Source: Chryseobacterium indologenes (GTDB lineage: Bacteria; Bacteroidota; Bacteroidia; Flavobacteriales; Weeksellaceae). Taken from it: DNA of 64,000 nucleotides. Position numbers and translations under genes: made by a program. This document shows, one piece after another, positions 15,008-22,977 of this stretch. The notes under the pieces were generated by a model. The model had not been told where the DNA came from and did no database searches. It saw only the letters and a program-made list of their open reading frames with translations. Within the stretch, counting starts at the first letter, position 1; the number at the start of each line of letters is the position of its first letter. The DNA is taken from NCBI GenBank assembly GCA_002439165.1, contig DJTE01000005.1, positions 62,001 to 126,000 on the forward strand, written 5' to 3'.

Positions 15008-16300
15008 ATGAGTGCAATTTCTTTCATAGAAGCGAGACAAATTCTGGATTCCAGAGGTAATCCTACCATTGAAGTAGATGTATTTACAGAAAGCGGTGCC
15101 ATGGGGCGCGCAGCAGTTCCTTCAGGAGCGTCTACCGGTGAACACGAAGCCGTAGAATTACGCGACGGAGGTCCTGAATACATGGGAAAAGGAGTTCTGA
15201 AGGCAGTTGAAAACGTAAGAGAGATAATTGCAGAAAACCTTATCGGGCAGCCTGTTTTTGAACAGAATTTTATCGATAAGATCATGATCGATCTTGACGG
15301 AACTGCCAATAAAGGAAATCTTGGTGCCAATGCCATTTTAGGAGTTTCTTTAGCGGTTGCAAGAGCTGCTGCTGCTGAACTGGGAATGCCTTTATATAAA
15401 TATGTGGGAGGAGTAAATGCCAATACGCTTCCTGTTCCTATGATGAATGTTATCAATGGTGGGTCGCATTCAGATGCACCTATCGCATTCCAGGAATTTA
15501 TGATCATGCCGGTAAAAGCAGATTCTTTCTCTCACGCACTGAGAAAAGGAACTGAAATTTTCCACAATCTGAAATCTATTCTTCATTCAAGAGGTTTATC
15601 CACAGCCGTAGGTGATGAAGGAGGTTTTGCTCCAACTTTCAAAGGAACCGAAGATGCTCTGGATACTTTGCTTCAGGCTATCGAAAAAGCAGGATATAAA
15701 CCTGGTGATGATATTATGCTGGCATTAGACTGTGCTGCTTCAGAATTCTATAAAGACGGAATTTATGATTACAGAAAATTCCAGACTGCTGATGCCGCTC
15801 AGTTCTCAAGCAGTGAGCAGGTTTCTTACCTTGCTGAGCTGGCTGCCAAATACCCTATCATCTCTATTGAAGACGGTATGCAGGAAAATGACTGGGAAGG
15901 ATGGAAAATGCTTACCGATAAAATCGGAGACAGAGTACAGCTTGTAGGGGACGATTTATTCGTAACCAATGTTGAGAGATTGTCAAGAGGAGTAAAAGAA
16001 GGTATTGCCAATTCAATCCTTGTAAAAGTAAACCAGATCGGTTCTCTTTCCGAAACAATGGCTGCTGTACAAATGGCTCAGAACAACAAGTTCACTTCCG
16101 TAATGTCTCACAGATCAGGAGAAACTGAAGACTCTACCATTGCAGATCTTGCAGTAGCTATGAACTGCGGACAGATCAAAACAGGTTCTGCTTCAAGATC
16201 AGACAGAATGGCAAAATACAACCAGCTTTTAAGAATCGAAGAAGCATTGGGGGATACTGCAATTTTCCCGGGTTTAGAAGCATTTAAAGTAAAAAGATAA
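15008..16300 (+). CDS. eno: Enolase
   Basis: A 430-residue glycolytic enzyme converting 2-phosphoglycerate to phosphoenolpyruvate. The signature SHRSGETEDSTIADLAVA, GDEGGFAP, the metal-binding SIEDGMQENDW and DDLFVTN, and the catalytic-Lys segment LVKVNQIGSL are all visible. Length and start (MSAISFIEARQILDSRGNPT) are typical. It is followed 81 bp later by gltA, an association common in Flavobacteriia. A hairpin lies between the two genes. Confidence 0.98.
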   Translation: MSAISFIEARQILDSRGNPTIEVDVFTESGAMGRAAVPSGASTGEHEAVELRDGGPEYMGKGVLKAVENVREIIAENLIGQPVFEQNFIDKIMIDLDGTANKGNLGANAILGVSLAVARAAAAELGMPLYKYVGGVNANTLPVPMMNVINGGSHSDAPIAFQEFMIMPVKADSFSHALRKGTEIFHNLKSILHSRGLSTAVGDEGGFAPTFKGTEDALDTLLQAIEKAGYKPGDDIMLALDCAASEFYKDGIYDYRKFQTADAAQFSSSEQVSYLAELAAKYPIISIEDGMQENDWEGWKMLTDKIGDRVQLVGDDLFVTNVERLSRGVKEGIANSILVKVNQIGSLSETMAAVQMAQNNKFTSVMSHRSGETEDSTIADLAVAMNCGQIKTGSASRSDRMAKYNQLLRIEEALGDTAIFPGLEAFKVKR

Positions 16301-16315
16301 TTGAATTTATAAATA

Positions 16316-16348
16316 ACGGCAAGCGATAATTTTTGTTTGCCGTATTTT
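16316..16348 (+). terminator. Possible terminator between eno and gltA
   Basis: ACGGCAA (16316-16322) and TTGCCGT (16337-16343) form a 7-bp stem, followed by ATTTTAT. It is modest in strength, so it may only attenuate read-through. Confidence 0.5.
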
Positions 16349-16381
16349 ATGGAAAGTAGTATATTTAAAAAAAAATAAATA

Positions 16382-17668
16382 ATGTCAGACAACAAAGTAA
16401 TATTGAATTACGCAGGTAATTCATATGAATATCCTATCGTGGATAGCACTATCGGAGACAGAGGGATTGATATTTCAAAATTAAGAGACCAGACAGGTTT
16501 GATCACTCTGGATTTAGGATACAAAAATACCGGAGCTACTATTAGCGATATCACTTATCTGGACGGAGATAAAGGAGAATTATTTTACAGAGGATATCCA
16601 ATCGAACAGATTGCTGAAAAATCCAACTTTACAGAAGTAATGTACCTTTTATTACACGGTGAATTACCTACTGCCGATCAGTTTACTTCTTTCGAAAACA
16701 ACATTAAAAAATATAACTTCGTAGCAGAGGAGATGAAAAAAATCATCGATGCTTTCCCTCGTTCTGCTCACCCTATGGGAGTTTTATCTTCTTTAACTTC
16801 CGCTTTAACGGCATTCAACCCGAAAGCTGTTAACGTAAACTCCAAAGAAGAAATGGATCACGCTGCCGAGCTGATGATCGCTAAATTCTCTCACCTTTGT
16901 GCATGGACTTACAGAAAAACATTAGGTTTACCGCTTAACCACGGTGATAACAGCCTTAACTATGTAGAAAACTTCTACAAAATGGCTTTCAGATTACCTA
17001 ACGAGGAATTTGAAATTGATCCGGTAGTTGTAGGAGCACTTGATAAACTGTTAATCCTTCACGCAGATCACGAACAAAACTGTTCTACCTCCACCGTAAG
17101 AATGGTAGGTTCTGCTCACACAGGTCTTTTCGCGTCTGTCTCTGCAGGGGTTTCTGCACTTTGGGGACCACTTCACGGTGGAGCCAACCAGGCCGTAATC
17201 GAAATGCTTGAGCTTATCGAAAAAGATGGAGGAGATGTAAACAAATGGGTAGCAAAAGCTAAAGATAAAAACGATAACTTCCGTCTGATGGGCTTCGGAC
17301 ACAGAGTTTACAAAAACTTCGACCCAAGAGCAAAAATCATCAAAAAAGCTGCTGACGATATCCTTAACGCACTTGGAATTCAGGATAAAGCTCTTGATAT
17401 TGCAATGCAGCTGGAAAAAGTTGCCCTTGAAGATGACTACTTCGTAGAAAGAAAACTATACCCGAACGTAGACTTCTACTCAGGAATCATTTACAGAGCA
17501 TTAGGAATTCCTACCGAAATGTTTACTGTAATGTTTGCATTAGGAAGACTTCCGGGATGGATCTCTCAGTGGAAAGAAATGAGACTGAAAGGAGACCCGA
17601 TCGGAAGACCGAGACAGGTTTACCAGGGTGCTCAGAAAAGAGACTATATCGATATTACAAACAGATAA
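16382..17668 (+). CDS. gltA: Citrate synthase
   Basis: A 428-residue type II (hexameric-type) citrate synthase that condenses acetyl-CoA with oxaloacetate at the entry of the TCA cycle. The visible active-site segments are LHADHEQNCSTSTVRMVGSA (His), GPLHGGANQAVIEML, GFGHRVYKNFDPRAK (His and the Arg region) and VEDD-like LEDDYFVERKLYPNVDFYSG with the catalytic Asp/Arg. Start MSDNKVILNYAG is standard for Flavobacteriia. A terminator follows at 17692. Confidence 0.98.
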   Translation: MSDNKVILNYAGNSYEYPIVDSTIGDRGIDISKLRDQTGLITLDLGYKNTGATISDITYLDGDKGELFYRGYPIEQIAEKSNFTEVMYLLLHGELPTADQFTSFENNIKKYNFVAEEMKKIIDAFPRSAHPMGVLSSLTSALTAFNPKAVNVNSKEEMDHAAELMIAKFSHLCAWTYRKTLGLPLNHGDNSLNYVENFYKMAFRLPNEEFEIDPVVVGALDKLLILHADHEQNCSTSTVRMVGSAHTGLFASVSAGVSALWGPLHGGANQAVIEMLELIEKDGGDVNKWVAKAKDKNDNFRLMGFGHRVYKNFDPRAKIIKKAADDILNALGIQDKALDIAMQLEKVALEDDYFVERKLYPNVDFYSGIIYRALGIPTEMFTVMFALGRLPGWISQWKEMRLKGDPIGRPRQVYQGAQKRDYIDITNR

Positions 17669-17691
17669 TCACTGTTTTTATCATAATTCAG

Positions 17692-17720
17692 AATCCCGAA
17701 GCTTGCTTTGGGATTTTTTA
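17692..17720 (+). terminator. Terminator of gltA
   Basis: AATCCCGAAG (17692-17701), loop CTTG, and CTTTGGGATT (17706-17715) form a stem with one G-T pair, followed by TTTTTA, 23 bp after the gltA stop. Confidence 0.85.
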
Positions 17721-17752
17721 TTTGGTTATTACCAAACATGATAAGTCATTTA

Positions 17753-17790
17753 AAAAAATAAAACCTGCTTGTTTGATCAGGCAGGCTTTT
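17753..17790. terminator. Terminator of the double-glycine peptide gene (bidirectional)
   Basis: On the minus strand, AGCCTGC and GCAGGTT enclose a loop and are followed by TTTATTTTTTT. On the plus strand the same hairpin is followed by CTTTTTC. It lies just past the stop of the minus-strand peptide gene at 17796. Confidence 0.7.
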
Positions 17791-17795
17791 TCATT

Positions 17796-17960
17796 TTATG
17801 GACACGCACATCTGTCGCAGGTCCAGATATAGCATTTTCCTGTAACATCATTCCATTCACAGCATCTTCTGTTTCCCGGAGGCATTCCTCCCATAACGGA
17901 TTTCTGTTGTTCTCTTCCTAATTTTTGTGCATTTTTCAGCACCGGATTTTTCTTGTTCAT
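17796..17960 (-). CDS. Double-glycine leader, cysteine-rich bacteriocin-like peptide
   Basis: A 54-codon gene, ATG at 17960 and TAA at 17796. Residues 1-25 form a charged leader (MNKKNPVLKNAQKLGREQQK, then SVMGG) ending in Gly-Gly, the usual processing site of peptidase-C39 ABC exporters. The mature part (about 29 residues) starts MPPGNRRCCEW and contains six cysteines (residues 33, 34, 43, 48, 51 and 53), ending CDRCACP. It resembles the short bacteriocin-like proteins annotated in Chryseobacterium. Possible roles are an antimicrobial peptide or a RiPP precursor; no maturase or exporter gene is nearby. An A-rich stretch and terminator fit a free-standing gene. Confidence 0.75.
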   Translation of the reverse strand: MNKKNPVLKNAQKLGREQQKSVMGGMPPGNRRCCEWNDVTGKCYIWTCDRCACP

Positions 17961-18214
17961 GATTTTGTCTTTTGATGTTAATAATTAAATTTTAAAATGA
18001 TAATTTCTTCGAAATTATATCACTAAGTTATGAATTTAATTTGAATTCCTTTTGCTTTTTTAATCCGTATGTAGATGGAAAATAGCCGGTTGTAGATAAA
18101 TAGTCAATGTGATTTTTTATTGGGAATAATAAGAAAAACCCTGCTTGTGAAAACAGAGTTTATTTTTTTGATGAATATTGATTAGTCTTGAAATGATAAT
18201 AACAGTCAGTTCGC

Positions 18215-18706
18215 TTAAAGTGGTTTGATAGTGATCTGATAAAGAACATGAGTACCTGAATAGATTGCTTTTAGACGAAATTTTCTGCCTGCTGAGTTTA
18301 CCTCTGCTTCAGCTCCGCTATTGGCAGCTAATATGTGTGCATTAGTGAAGGTAGTCACATATGAAAAGGGACCTGTTCCATCATTCCATATCGCCTTTAA
18401 ATGAAAGAGCTCAAAGGTCTGGCCTGTATTCGGGCTCGGAGCAGGAGCAGAAAGATAAGCAACCGTTCCTCCGTTGGCGATATGCTTGCTTTCAAGAACA
18501 GGAGTTGTCTGAGTAGAACTGTTAGGAGGGTTGATGATGTGATTATGACGGTCATAATCTGCTTCCACTTTTATAGATATAGGTGCAGAATTAATACCAC
18601 CTGCCTCTCCAACATATTTGACACTAAAAGAATTTTGGGCAAATAAACCGGTTGCTGATACCAATGTCAATAAAGCGGTTAAAAAAATAGTAAACGTTTT
18701 TTCCAT
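18215..18706 (-). CDS. Secreted protein, copy 1 of a tandem pair
   Basis: A 163-residue protein with a signal peptide (MEKTFTIFLTALLTLVSATGLFAQ). The mature part is beta-rich: SFSVKYVGEAGG, then IKVEADYDRHNHIINPPNSS, TTPVLESKHIANGGTVAYLS, and FRLKAIYSGTHVLYQITI at the end. It is the same length as, and about half identical to, the protein at 18871. I do not recognise a family. The upstream regions of the two copies are also similar, so the whole unit appears to have been duplicated. Its function is unknown; it is probably exported to the periplasm or surface. Confidence 0.75.
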   Translation of the reverse strand: MEKTFTIFLTALLTLVSATGLFAQNSFSVKYVGEAGGINSAPISIKVEADYDRHNHIINPPNSSTQTTPVLESKHIANGGTVAYLSAPAPSPNTGQTFELFHLKAIWNDGTGPFSYVTTFTNAHILAANSGAEAEVNSAGRKFRLKAIYSGTHVLYQITIKPL

Positions 18707-18870
18707 AATAAATAAATGTAAGGTTATAAAATTTTGATATTGCTGATGTAGTGGCAGCGGGAAAGTGAAACCGTTAAATTAAATAAGTACTTGCCATTCT
18801 GTTATAAGTATATAAAGCAAAAAACAGCTGGAAGTACTTATTCAGTTTATTTTCAATACTGATCGCCCGC

Positions 18871-19362
18871 CTAAAAGGTTTGAAGGGTAATCTGGTAAGT
18901 CATATGTGATCCCGAACTGATTGCTTTCAGACGTATTCTGGCCCCTACTATTGTAAAATCTATTTCATTACCGTCATTGGCAGAAAGGATTTGTAAATCA
19001 TTGAAGGTATGTACTCTCGAAATAAGATAGCCGTTCTGATAAGCAGTCCATGTTACTTTTAAATGGAAAAGCTCATAAGTCTGAAAAGCACTCGAAGCAG
19101 GAGGAGAAAGAAAGGCAACAGTTGTTCCGTTGGTAACATATTTGCTCTCAAGAACGGGAGTGGTCTGGGTATAGCTGTTGGGAGGGGAAATAATGTGGGA
19201 ATGACGATCATAATCAGCCTCTACTTTTATATGGTTAGGTGGAAAACTGTTAAGGCTTGTTTCCCCGACATATTTGACACTAAAAGTGCTTTGGGCAAAT
19301 ACACACGTGACTGACACCATAGTCAATAAGACAGCTAAAAAAAAGGTAAGCGTTTTTTTCAT
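18871..19362 (-). CDS. Secreted protein, copy 2 of a tandem pair
   Basis: A 163-residue paralogue of the 18215 protein, with signal peptide MKKTLTFFLAVLLTMVSVTCVFAQ and shared blocks SFSVKYVGE, IKVEADYDRHSHIISPPNS, TQTTPVLESKYVTNGTTVA and FQTYELFHLKVTW. The most conserved part is the first half of the mature protein. The C-terminal halves differ more. The gene has its own AT-rich leader of about 290 bp shared with the amidinotransferase promoter region on the other strand. No family is recognised. Confidence 0.75.
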   Translation of the reverse strand: MKKTLTFFLAVLLTMVSVTCVFAQSTFSVKYVGETSLNSFPPNHIKVEADYDRHSHIISPPNSYTQTTPVLESKYVTNGTTVAFLSPPASSAFQTYELFHLKVTWTAYQNGYLISRVHTFNDLQILSANDGNEIDFTIVGARIRLKAISSGSHMTYQITLQTF

Positions 19363-19623
19363 AATAATAAGATTTAAAATTAGTACTGCTAATGTAGCGG
19401 TCGCAGAAAAGTAAAGCCAGCCACATCAAGCAAGTGCGTACACTTCAGATATAAGCGCGTAAAACAAAATTATAAGTGAGTTCGGCAGAGTGGTATTTTC
19501 TGTGTTTACTGTTTTATACGGATAAAATAACTGTAAATAAAACCTTCCTTAGAGTAACCTGAATATTGAGTAAAATTATGCGGATAAAGCAATTCAAAAG
19601 TTTTCCAGATAGAGACCTTTACT

Positions 19624-19631
19624 TATATTTG
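19624..19631 (+). promoter_or_regulatory. -7 box upstream of the amidinotransferase gene
   Basis: TATATTTG matches TAnnTTTG and lies 19 bp before the ATG at 19651. The -33 region (TTTTCC near 19601) is a weak match. Confidence 0.45.
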
Positions 19632-19650
19632 TAGTATTGCATAAATCTTT

Positions 19651-20565
19651 ATGAGACTAAACATTAAAAACGAAACGGGAAGGCTGAAGTCAGTAGTGCT
19701 GGGCCAGCCTAATTCAATGGGAGCAGTTCCCACCCTTGAGGAGAGTTATGATGCCAAATCATATTACTCCATTGAACACAACATTTATCCTAAAGAAGAG
19801 GATATCATCAGTGAAATGAATGCTTTTGAAGCAGTGCTGAAAAAGTATGATGTAGAAGTGCTCCGCCCAAGTATCATCAAAGATTACAACCAGGTATTTT
19901 CCAGAGATGTGGCTTTTGTGATCGATGATAAAATGATTATCTCCAACGTCATCGCAGACAGGGCTGATGAGCAGGATGCCTATAAAAATGTTTTTGAAAA
20001 AGTAGCCTGGAGAAAGATCATTAATCTTCCCGAAACAGCACATATTGAAGGTGGCGATGTGATCGTATGGAACGATTTTCTTTTTATCGGAACCTGTTTC
20101 AGTGAAGATTACAGAAACTATAAAACGGCAAGAACCAACGAATACGCCATTGAAATTTTAAAAGAATATTTTCCGAAGAAAAGAATCATTGATCTTGAGC
20201 TGAAGAAAAACGATAAAATCCCGTTTGAAGGAATCCTTCACCTGGACTGCACTTTCAATCCGGTTGGAGAAGACAAATGCCTGATCTACAAAAACGGTTT
20301 TGTGGATGAAAGCGATTACCGTCTCATTATAGATATTTTCGGAGAAGAAAACTGCTTCCATCTAAACGATGAAGAAATGTTTGAAATGTTCCCTAATATT
20401 TTCTCCATCTCTCCGGAAGTTGTTGTTTCGGATAAGACATTCACAAGAATGAATAATCACCTCCGAAATGAATGGGGAATGACCGTAGAAGAAATCCCTT
20501 ACAGAGAAATTTCAAAAATGGGCGGATTGCTGAGGTGTTCCACCATGCCATTAGTAAGAGAATAA
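19651..20565 (+). CDS. Amidinotransferase-fold hydrolase (dimethylarginine dimethylaminohydrolase-like)
   Basis: A 304-residue protein of the guanidino-group-modifying superfamily. The visible active-site features are EGGDV at 133-137, His197 in GILHLDC and Cys296 in LLRCSTMPLVRE, the expected Glu/His/Cys set. The N-terminal LKSVVLGQP strand is also typical. It would act on arginine or a methylated/substituted arginine, releasing citrulline. It is followed by a secreted unknown and then CtlX; in many Flavobacteriia these two enzymes lie near gltA. The exact substrate cannot be told from sequence. Confidence 0.85.
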   Translation: MRLNIKNETGRLKSVVLGQPNSMGAVPTLEESYDAKSYYSIEHNIYPKEEDIISEMNAFEAVLKKYDVEVLRPSIIKDYNQVFSRDVAFVIDDKMIISNVIADRADEQDAYKNVFEKVAWRKIINLPETAHIEGGDVIVWNDFLFIGTCFSEDYRNYKTARTNEYAIEILKEYFPKKRIIDLELKKNDKIPFEGILHLDCTFNPVGEDKCLIYKNGFVDESDYRLIIDIFGEENCFHLNDEEMFEMFPNIFSISPEVVVSDKTFTRMNNHLRNEWGMTVEEIPYREISKMGGLLRCSTMPLVRE

Positions 20566-20566
20566 T

Positions 20567-21898
20567 TTGACCCGATTATTTTCCATATGGGTGATTCTTT
20601 TTTCGGTTATAAAAGCTGATGCCCAGCTTTTTGACTGGAAGATGATCTATTCCGGAGATTTCGGTGCTTATCAAAAGTATAATATTAAGACGGCCGTTTT
20701 AAAGAAAAACGGAGAAGTGATCAACAGAGTTGAGATTCTGGCAGATAAAAATGAAATCATCACTTCAAATAGTAGGGGAACTTCCTGGCTTATGTATGAC
20801 AGGCAGAACAGGCTATCCCGTATCCTGTCTAAGAATGGGGAATATAGAGTTTCCTATTCCGCTAACGGAATGATACAGGCGGTAGAGAGGGAAAACAAAA
20901 CCGAATACCGGAGTAGTATTGTAAAAAACTACCGTCCGGATCTCAATAACCCTGAAAGTATCAATTATGAAGGAAATTTCCTGGATATCAAAACCGGGAA
21001 GAATGAGTTTTATAAGAAACGTTTTGTTTTTAATTCAAAAGATACATTAAAGAGTTTTAATGAAAATGTTTATGAAGGAGGATATTACAGGATGTATCAG
21101 AACGGAACAAAGGTGAGAAAAACACCCCGTGAAGGCGGCTTTGAAATAGACTCTTCATATTATGTAGCCCCGGATAGGCTGAACGGTTATCACCTGATCC
21201 GAAATAAAGACAGAGACAGTATCACCAGAAGCCGGGATTCCATTTATATTGAAACCTATGTAAGGGGTAAAATAGAAAGCAGGACAGTAAAGCATAACGA
21301 TTTGCTGTACAGTGAAGAGTTTTTTATGCCTGATCATATAAAGAACAGATATATCTATTATACGGCCGATGATGAAAGATATGTTCTTTGGGAAATAAGA
21401 ACAGCCCATGCCGGCGGAAGAACAAAAAGCAAATATCCGTTAAAAAAATACTATGACCTGATTGACGGAAAATTAATCAGAAATAAAAAGAAGATTAAAA
21501 ATGAGGTCATCAGAATGCGGGAATGTGGCGGAGCAGCTCCTTATAGCAGAAAGGGAGGACTGATGGCAGAATATGATATTTTTTCACCATCTGTTTTATT
21601 TTCAAAGGAAGTCAGCCGCCGTACCTCAGATAACCTTGATTTTTTTGATGTCATTTCGGACGAAATGGAGATATTCTATAATAAAATGAAATCAGAAGAA
21701 CCCGTAAAAAAGGAAAATTATTTAGGTCAACGGATCTCTTTATCTCCGCGGTTTTATGATTTTCTGACACAGTTTATCTGCAGAGAAGATTATACCGTTG
21801 AAATCACGGACGGAAACGGAAAAACTTATACCAGAAGATTCCTTGAACATCCGGATGAGTTTTCAATTATTTTAAATATTTTTAGTAAACCAGAATAA
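20567..21898 (+). CDS. Secreted protein of unknown function between two guanidino enzymes
   Basis: A 443-residue protein. The best start is TTG 20567, one base after the previous stop, giving a signal peptide (TRLFSIWVILFSVIKADA, then Q). No in-frame ATG lies nearby. The body has repeated strand-turn patterns such as NRLSRILSKNGEYRVSYSANG and TKYRSS-like segments, resembling the YD/antitoxin-like repeat proteins of Bacteroidota only loosely. No catalytic motif is seen. Coupling to the upstream gene and 3 bp spacing to ctlX suggest one operon. The function is unknown. Confidence 0.7.
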   Translation: MTRLFSIWVILFSVIKADAQLFDWKMIYSGDFGAYQKYNIKTAVLKKNGEVINRVEILADKNEIITSNSRGTSWLMYDRQNRLSRILSKNGEYRVSYSANGMIQAVERENKTEYRSSIVKNYRPDLNNPESINYEGNFLDIKTGKNEFYKKRFVFNSKDTLKSFNENVYEGGYYRMYQNGTKVRKTPREGGFEIDSSYYVAPDRLNGYHLIRNKDRDSITRSRDSIYIETYVRGKIESRTVKHNDLLYSEEFFMPDHIKNRYIYYTADDERYVLWEIRTAHAGGRTKSKYPLKKYYDLIDGKLIRNKKKIKNEVIRMRECGGAAPYSRKGGLMAEYDIFSPSVLFSKEVSRRTSDNLDFFDVISDEMEIFYNKMKSEEPVKKENYLGQRISLSPRFYDFLTQFICREDYTVEITDGNGKTYTRRFLEHPDEFSIILNIFSKPE

Positions 21899-21901
21899 AA
21901 A

Positions 21902-22825
21902 ATGCAAACAACAGATACCGTACTCATGATAGAGCCGATTGCTTTCGGCTACAATGCAGAAACAGCAAAAAATAATTACTTTCAGGTAGAACAGACAGGC
22001 TCTGATATCCAGTCAAAGGCTTTGGCAGAATTCAATACTTTTGTCGGCAAACTGAGAGGAAAAGGTATTAATGTGATCACTATTAAAGATACGCTGGATC
22101 CTCATACACCGGATTCCATTTTCCCGAACAACTGGGTGAGCTTCCATAAAGACGGAAAAGTGGTGCTTTATCCAATGTTCGCTTCCAACAGAAGAGTAGA
22201 GCGTAGAGAAGATATTATTGAAAATATCGGAAACCGCGGATTTGAAGTGGCAGAAATTGATGACTGGTCGTTTTCCGAAACCCAGGGACATTTCCTGGAA
22301 GGAACAGGAAGTATGATCTTTGACCATGATAATAAAATCGCTTACGGCTCGGTTTCTTTGAGACTGGATGAAAACCTGTTCAGGGAATTCTGTTCAAAAT
22401 ACGGATTCACCCCGGTTGTTTTCCATTCTTACCAGACCGTGGGTACAGAAAGGCTTCCTATTTACCATACCAACGTAATGATGTGTGTGGCAGACAGATT
22501 TGTGGTCATCTGTTTAGACTGTATCGATGATGAACTGGAAAGGGAAAAGGTGATTGAAACCATCAAAAATTCAGGAAAAGAAATCATTGAAATTTCTGAA
22601 GATCAGATGCAGCAGTTTGCCGGGAATATGCTCCAGGTTCAGAATACGGACGGTGAAAAGTTCCTGGTGATGAGCCAGACCGCTTATCAGTCTTTAAATC
22701 CTGATCAGGTAGCTGCCATAGAAAAATACTGTGAGATCATTTATTCGGATCTGAATACCATTGAGGTGAACGGTGGAGGAAGTGCCAGATGTATGCTGGC
22801 TGAGGTTTTCCTGCCAAAAAAATAA
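21902..22825 (+). CDS. ctlX: Citrulline utilization hydrolase CtlX-type protein
   Basis: A 307-residue amidinotransferase-fold protein. Its hallmarks are DSIFPNNWVSFHKDGKVVLYPM (about 71-92), RRVERR, FLEGTGSMIFD with Glu133, YHTNVMM with His189 and the catalytic-Cys segment GGGSARCMLAE with Cys297. CtlX is described from Francisella as required for citrulline use; related proteins are called arginine-deiminase-related. It ends the three-gene run that starts at 19651 and is followed by a terminator. Substrate in this organism is inferred, not shown. Confidence 0.88.
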   Translation: MQTTDTVLMIEPIAFGYNAETAKNNYFQVEQTGSDIQSKALAEFNTFVGKLRGKGINVITIKDTLDPHTPDSIFPNNWVSFHKDGKVVLYPMFASNRRVERREDIIENIGNRGFEVAEIDDWSFSETQGHFLEGTGSMIFDHDNKIAYGSVSLRLDENLFREFCSKYGFTPVVFHSYQTVGTERLPIYHTNVMMCVADRFVVICLDCIDDELEREKVIETIKNSGKEIIEISEDQMQQFAGNMLQVQNTDGEKFLVMSQTAYQSLNPDQVAAIEKYCEIIYSDLNTIEVNGGGSARCMLAEVFLPKK

Positions 22826-22858
22826 TATATTTCAACAAATACTATTATTCAAAATACT

Positions 22859-22890
22859 CTTCCGGTCTGGTTTCAGTCCGGAAGTTTTTT
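22859..22890 (+). terminator. Terminator after ctlX
   Basis: CTTCCGG (22859-22865) and CCGGAAG (22878-22884) form a 7-bp stem followed by six Ts, 34 bp after the ctlX stop. Confidence 0.85.
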
Positions 22891-22946
22891 ATGAAACATG
22901 TTCTGTATAAATAAGTTTAGCATTGAGAAAACCAAAAAAAGTTAAT

Positions 22947-22954
22947 TAACTTTG
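22947..22954 (+). promoter_or_regulatory. -7 box upstream of the GH43 gene
   Basis: TAACTTTG matches TAnnTTTG. A TTG lies 21 bp upstream (22923-22925), near the expected -33 position. The ATG is at 22978. Confidence 0.55.
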
Positions 22955-22977
22955 CCCTGAATGTTTAAAATCTTAAA

